In this document: positions 61,490 through 64,000 of the stretch, piece after piece
How positions within the stretch are numbered: the stretch's first letter is position 1
How the letters are laid out: each line of letters starts with the position of its first letter
NCBI RefSeq assembly: GCF_000399665.1
Contig: NZ_KB976986.1
Coordinates: 1,088,240 to 1,152,239 of the forward strand
DNA from: Acinetobacter calcoaceticus ANC 3811
GTDB taxonomy: Bacteria; Pseudomonadota; Gammaproteobacteria; Pseudomonadales; Moraxellaceae
Direction of reading: 5' to 3'
Length of the DNA: 64,000 bases
Translations under genes and position numbers: made by a program
Notes under the pieces: model-generated
Databases searched by the model: none
Seen by the model: only the letters and a program-made list of their open reading frames with translations
What the model was told of the DNA's origin: nothing

Positions 61490-62509
61490 CTAAGCCTCCA
61501 ATGTTTTTCGCACAGCTTGCTCAATACGCTCTACACTTGGAATCCATTCTTTTTCTAAAACTGGAGAGAATGGAACAGGCGTATGTGGTGGCGTTACGAG
61601 TTCAATAGGTGCTTTTAAATAGTGGAAACCTTTTTGTGCGACCAGTGCAGCAACATCATGCCCAAAGCCACAGCGTGCCGCTGATTCGTCCACAATAACC
61701 ACACGCCCAGTCGATGCAACAGACTCTAAAATTCCTTCTTCATCAAGAGGTGAAATTGTTCGAGGGTCTACCACTTCAACCGAAATGCCATCTTTTGCTA
61801 GTTTGTCTGCTACTTCATTGGCCCGGTGTACCATCAATCCTAAAGCAATAATGGTCACGTCTGTCCCTTCACGGGTGTAATTTGCTACACCAAAAGGAAT
61901 GGTATAGGCATCATCTGGAACTTCGCCTTTAATGTCATAGAGCATTTTATGCTCACAGAAAACTACAGGGTCGTCATCACGAATAGCCTGAATTAAAAGC
62001 CCTTTTACGTCGTATGGACTAGATGGCACCACAACTTTTAAGCCTGGAACCGCAGCAAATACGTTATATGGTGACTGCGAATGCTGAGCTGCCGCAGAAA
62101 AACCAGCACCAATCATGCCACGTACAACCATTGGCGCTTTTGCTTTTCCACCAAACATATAACGGAATTTAGCGGCTTGGTTATAGAGCATGTCATGACA
62201 CACGCCGTAGAAATCCATAAACATTAAGTCGGCAACAGGACGTAAACCTGTTGCCGCAGCACCAGCGGCCATACCAATAATTGCTGATTCGGTAATTGGC
62301 GTATCAATAACACGCTCTGAACCAAATTCAGTCCATAAGCCTTTGGTTACACCAAGTACACCACCGAAGCCTTCAAGCTCATTATCTTCAGTATTTTTAC
62401 CACCATGTCCACCGCGCACATCTTCGCCCACAACAAAAACAGTTGGGTCACGGCGCATTTCTGATTCAATCGCTTCTTTAATCGCATTACGAAAACTTTT
62501 ATTTGGCAT
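61490..62509 (-). CDS. acoB: Acetoin dehydrogenase E1 beta subunit AcoB
   Basis: A 339-residue transketolase-like E1 beta subunit. Segments FVVGEDVRGGHGGKN, TPITESAIIGMAAGAA, AQHSQSPYNVF and VVDPRTISPLDEEGI are typical. The start MPNKSFRNAIKEAI is chosen because a longer frame upstream is out of the family. It is 13 nt after acoA and ends 1 nt before acoC, so it is co-translated. Together with AcoA it decarboxylates and cleaves acetoin using TPP. Confidence 0.92.
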   Translation of the reverse strand: MPNKSFRNAIKEAIESEMRRDPTVFVVGEDVRGGHGGKNTEDNELEGFGGVLGVTKGLWTEFGSERVIDTPITESAIIGMAAGAAATGLRPVADLMFMDFYGVCHDMLYNQAAKFRYMFGGKAKAPMVVRGMIGAGFSAAAQHSQSPYNVFAAVPGLKVVVPSSPYDVKGLLIQAIRDDDPVVFCEHKMLYDIKGEVPDDAYTIPFGVANYTREGTDVTIIALGLMVHRANEVADKLAKDGISVEVVDPRTISPLDEEGILESVASTGRVVIVDESAARCGFGHDVAALVAQKGFHYLKAPIELVTPPHTPVPFSPVLEKEWIPSVERIEQAVRKTLEA

Positions 62510-62522
62510 CTTTACTATTCCT

Positions 62523-63485
62523 TTAGTAAGAGACATAGACGTCGGTAAGGAGTTGTTCTGGTTTTGGATATGCCGCAGCGCGAGCTTTAGCAACTGCATC
62601 ATCAACATTTGCCTTAGACACAGCATCAATCTCGTCTAATTTGGCTTCATCAATTTTGCCTTTAACTTTTTCTCGGAAAATTTTCAAAGGATCTTTATTT
62701 TCTTTAACGAAATCGACTTCCTCTTTTGAGCGAATGAGGCCCGGGTCACCTTCAAAATGTCCATAAAAACGGTTAGTAATCGTCTCAATGACACTTGGAC
62801 CTTCGCCACGGCGTGCACGTTCAATAGCAGTTTGAGCAGCTTCATAAACTGCAAAGAAATCTGTACCGTCGACTTTAACCGCTGGTAAACCAAAACCTGC
62901 TGCACGACCAGCAATATCTTTGCTTCCGACTGCATAATCATGGCCCGTACCTTCGCCAAAACCGTTATTTTCAAAGACAAAAATCACAGGAAGTTTAAGT
63001 ACAACTGCCATGTTCATTGCTTCGAAAGTAAGGCCTTGGTTTGAACCACCATCACCTGTAAAAGACAGCCCGACACCGCCAGTTTTTAAGGTTTTCGCTG
63101 TTAGTGCAGCACCAATTGCTAAAGGAGGCCCACCACCCACAATCCCGTTAGCACCAAGCATGCCTTTATCTAAATCGGCAATATGCATAGAGCCGCCTTT
63201 TCCACGGCACAGCCCATCATCTTTACCGAAAATTTCCAGCATCATGCCGTGAATGTCACAACCTTTTGCAATACAGTGACCATGTCCACGATGGGTTGAA
63301 GTGATATAGTCTTTATCAGTTAGGTTTTCACAAATTCCGACTGCTACAGCCTCTTCTCCACTATATAAGTGAATAAAACCTGGAATATCACCATTGGTAT
63401 TTTCTTCGTGAAGTCGATCTTCAAATTCACGAATATCACGCATGCTTTTATATGCTGCGAGTAATTGCTCTTCCGTTAATTGCAT
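62523..63485 (-). CDS. acoA: Acetoin dehydrogenase E1 alpha subunit AcoA
   Basis: A 320-residue TPP-dependent E1 alpha subunit. The TPP-binding motif begins GDGGSNQG (G144-D145-G146), and STHRGHGHCIAKG, FGKDDGLCRGKGGSMH and FENNGFGEGT are family segments. It is the first gene of a six-gene operon running to the butanediol dehydrogenase. AAGGA lies before the start. I looked for a sigma-54 promoter upstream (common for aco operons) and found none. Confidence 0.93.
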   Translation of the reverse strand: MQLTEEQLLAAYKSMRDIREFEDRLHEENTNGDIPGFIHLYSGEEAVAVGICENLTDKDYITSTHRGHGHCIAKGCDIHGMMLEIFGKDDGLCRGKGGSMHIADLDKGMLGANGIVGGGPPLAIGAALTAKTLKTGGVGLSFTGDGGSNQGLTFEAMNMAVVLKLPVIFVFENNGFGEGTGHDYAVGSKDIAGRAAGFGLPAVKVDGTDFFAVYEAAQTAIERARRGEGPSVIETITNRFYGHFEGDPGLIRSKEEVDFVKENKDPLKIFREKVKGKIDEAKLDEIDAVSKANVDDAVAKARAAAYPKPEQLLTDVYVSY

Positions 63486-63844
63486 ATCCTTTTCCTTTAT
63501 TATCTTGATTTTAAAAATCTAACCAAGTTTCAAGCGAAAATCTAATTCGCTATAAATACTTAAACGCAAAATTAATAATTGATCTATTAGACTAAAAAGT
63601 TTTTATTTAAAATATTGTTAATTATTTTTTAAATTTCAAAAACTTAATTAGCAAAAATAATTTTAAAAATTTTTTATAATTTTCATAAAGTTATAAAACA
63701 AACCTTTAACCAACCTTTATTGTTTTAGAATATTAGCCACATCCTGTGCTTTAATTAATTTTGATTTATTAAAAAGGTTTAAATAAATCTATAATTAAAA
63801 AAACAGGAGTTTAAGTAAGTTTTAAATAAAATGGAATTATTAAT
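63486..63844. promoter_or_regulatory. Divergent promoter region of the aco operon and lipA
   Basis: AT-rich, with no genes. A short tandem repeat AACCTTTA-ACC-AACCTTTA lies near 63703-63721; it could be a regulator site. No GG-N10-GC sigma-54 pattern is visible on the aco side. Confidence 0.4.
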
Positions 63845-64000
63845 ATGGATTTTAAAAGACAAGTTGAAACTGGTATTAAATTACGGGGAGCTGATAAAGT
63901 CGCCCGTATTCCAATTAAGGTTTTACCAACAGAAGAGTTACCTACTAAACCAGAATGGATTAGAGCAAAAATAACCGATTTTGAAGAAATCAAGCGCATA
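63845..64000 (+). CDS. lipA: Lipoyl synthase LipA, N-terminal part (cut by the window end)
   Basis: Only the first 52 residues are in the window. They read [18 protein letters not shown] then [24 protein letters not shown], which matches the N-terminus of lipoyl synthase (KPEW-x-K motif before the FeS domain). The radical-SAM cysteine motifs lie beyond the edge. LipA inserts sulfur into the octanoyl group of E2 proteins, which the acetoin E2 requires. A second lipA may exist elsewhere in the genome, because this one sits with a catabolic operon. GGA lies 10 nt before the ATG. Confidence 0.72.
   Translation, partial: MDFKRQVETGIKLRGADKVARIPIKVLPTEELPTKPEWIRAKITDFEEIKRI

Noticed and set aside
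63486-63844. Sigma-54 promoter expected for the aco operon
   Set aside because: No GG-N10-GC pattern was found on the acoA side, and no AcoR-type activator gene is in the window.
63811-63999. Minus-strand reading frame at the window end
   Set aside because: It is antisense to the lipA N-terminus, which matches a known family on the plus strand.
1-64000. CRISPR array, tRNA/rRNA genes, insertion sequences, integrase
   Set aside because: No regularly spaced repeats, no recognisable RNA genes and no transposase or integrase coding sequence were seen in the window.

Overview
The window looks like chromosomal DNA of an Acinetobacter of the calcoaceticus-baumannii group. This is inferred from low GC, gene content (antABC, an iif-type indole operon, AAHS-family symporter, OprD-family porin, BLUF photoreceptor) and protein sequences that read like Acinetobacter versions. 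No rRNA, tRNA, IS element, integrase or CRISPR array was seen. Almost the whole window is coding.

Layout. 1-2.7 kb: molybdate uptake (modC, modB, modA on the minus strand) with a one-domain ModE-like repressor and a clear ModE-type palindrome in front of modA. 2.9-16.3 kb: an aromatic catabolism block. It has antABC (anthranilate to catechol), an AraC/XylS regulator, a SphA-like outer membrane protein, a four-gene indole oxidation operon (iifA-iifB-iifC-iifD type), a divergent OprD porin and aromatic-acid symporter, and a second AraC regulator. Together these can take indole to anthranilate to catechol; catechol cleavage genes are not in the window. XylS-type half-sites (TGCA-N6-GGATA and close variants) lie in pairs, 20-21 bp apart, in front of all three transcription units.

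16.6-29.8 kb: ketone-body metabolism (3-hydroxybutyrate dehydrogenase and GntP permease; then LysR, CoA-transferase A/B, AtoE permease, thiolase). About 5.7 kb of accessory small genes split it: an SH3 protein, an orphan HsdR-N nuclease-like protein, a BLUF photoreceptor, and small secreted or membrane proteins. 29.9-38.9 kb: two LysR regulators, small hypotheticals, aspartate ammonia-lyase, a TonB-dependent receptor and a KgtP-like transporter.

38.9-46.1 kb: a tightly packed minus-strand operon of unknown function. In transcription order it has a GntR regulator, an AprA-like flavoprotein, an AprB-like ferredoxin, an ABC importer whose binding protein carries a NosL-like tail, a HEAT-repeat protein and a DUF971 protein. 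I regard this as the best candidate for an undescribed system. 46.4-50.7 kb: ChrA transporter, AraC regulator, EamA exporter, homoserine dehydrogenase-like enzyme.

50.8-55.6 kb: sulfide/persulfide detoxification (persulfide dioxygenase, a DUF442-SQR fusion, a TauE/SafE exporter) with a divergent sigma-54 activator. A good sigma-54 promoter and helically phased TGAAAC repeats lie between them. 55.7-64 kb: a bestrophin-like channel, then the acetoin/2,3-butanediol catabolic operon (acoA, acoB, acoC, lpd, budC, butanediol dehydrogenase) and the start of a divergent lipoyl synthase gene, cut by the window edge.
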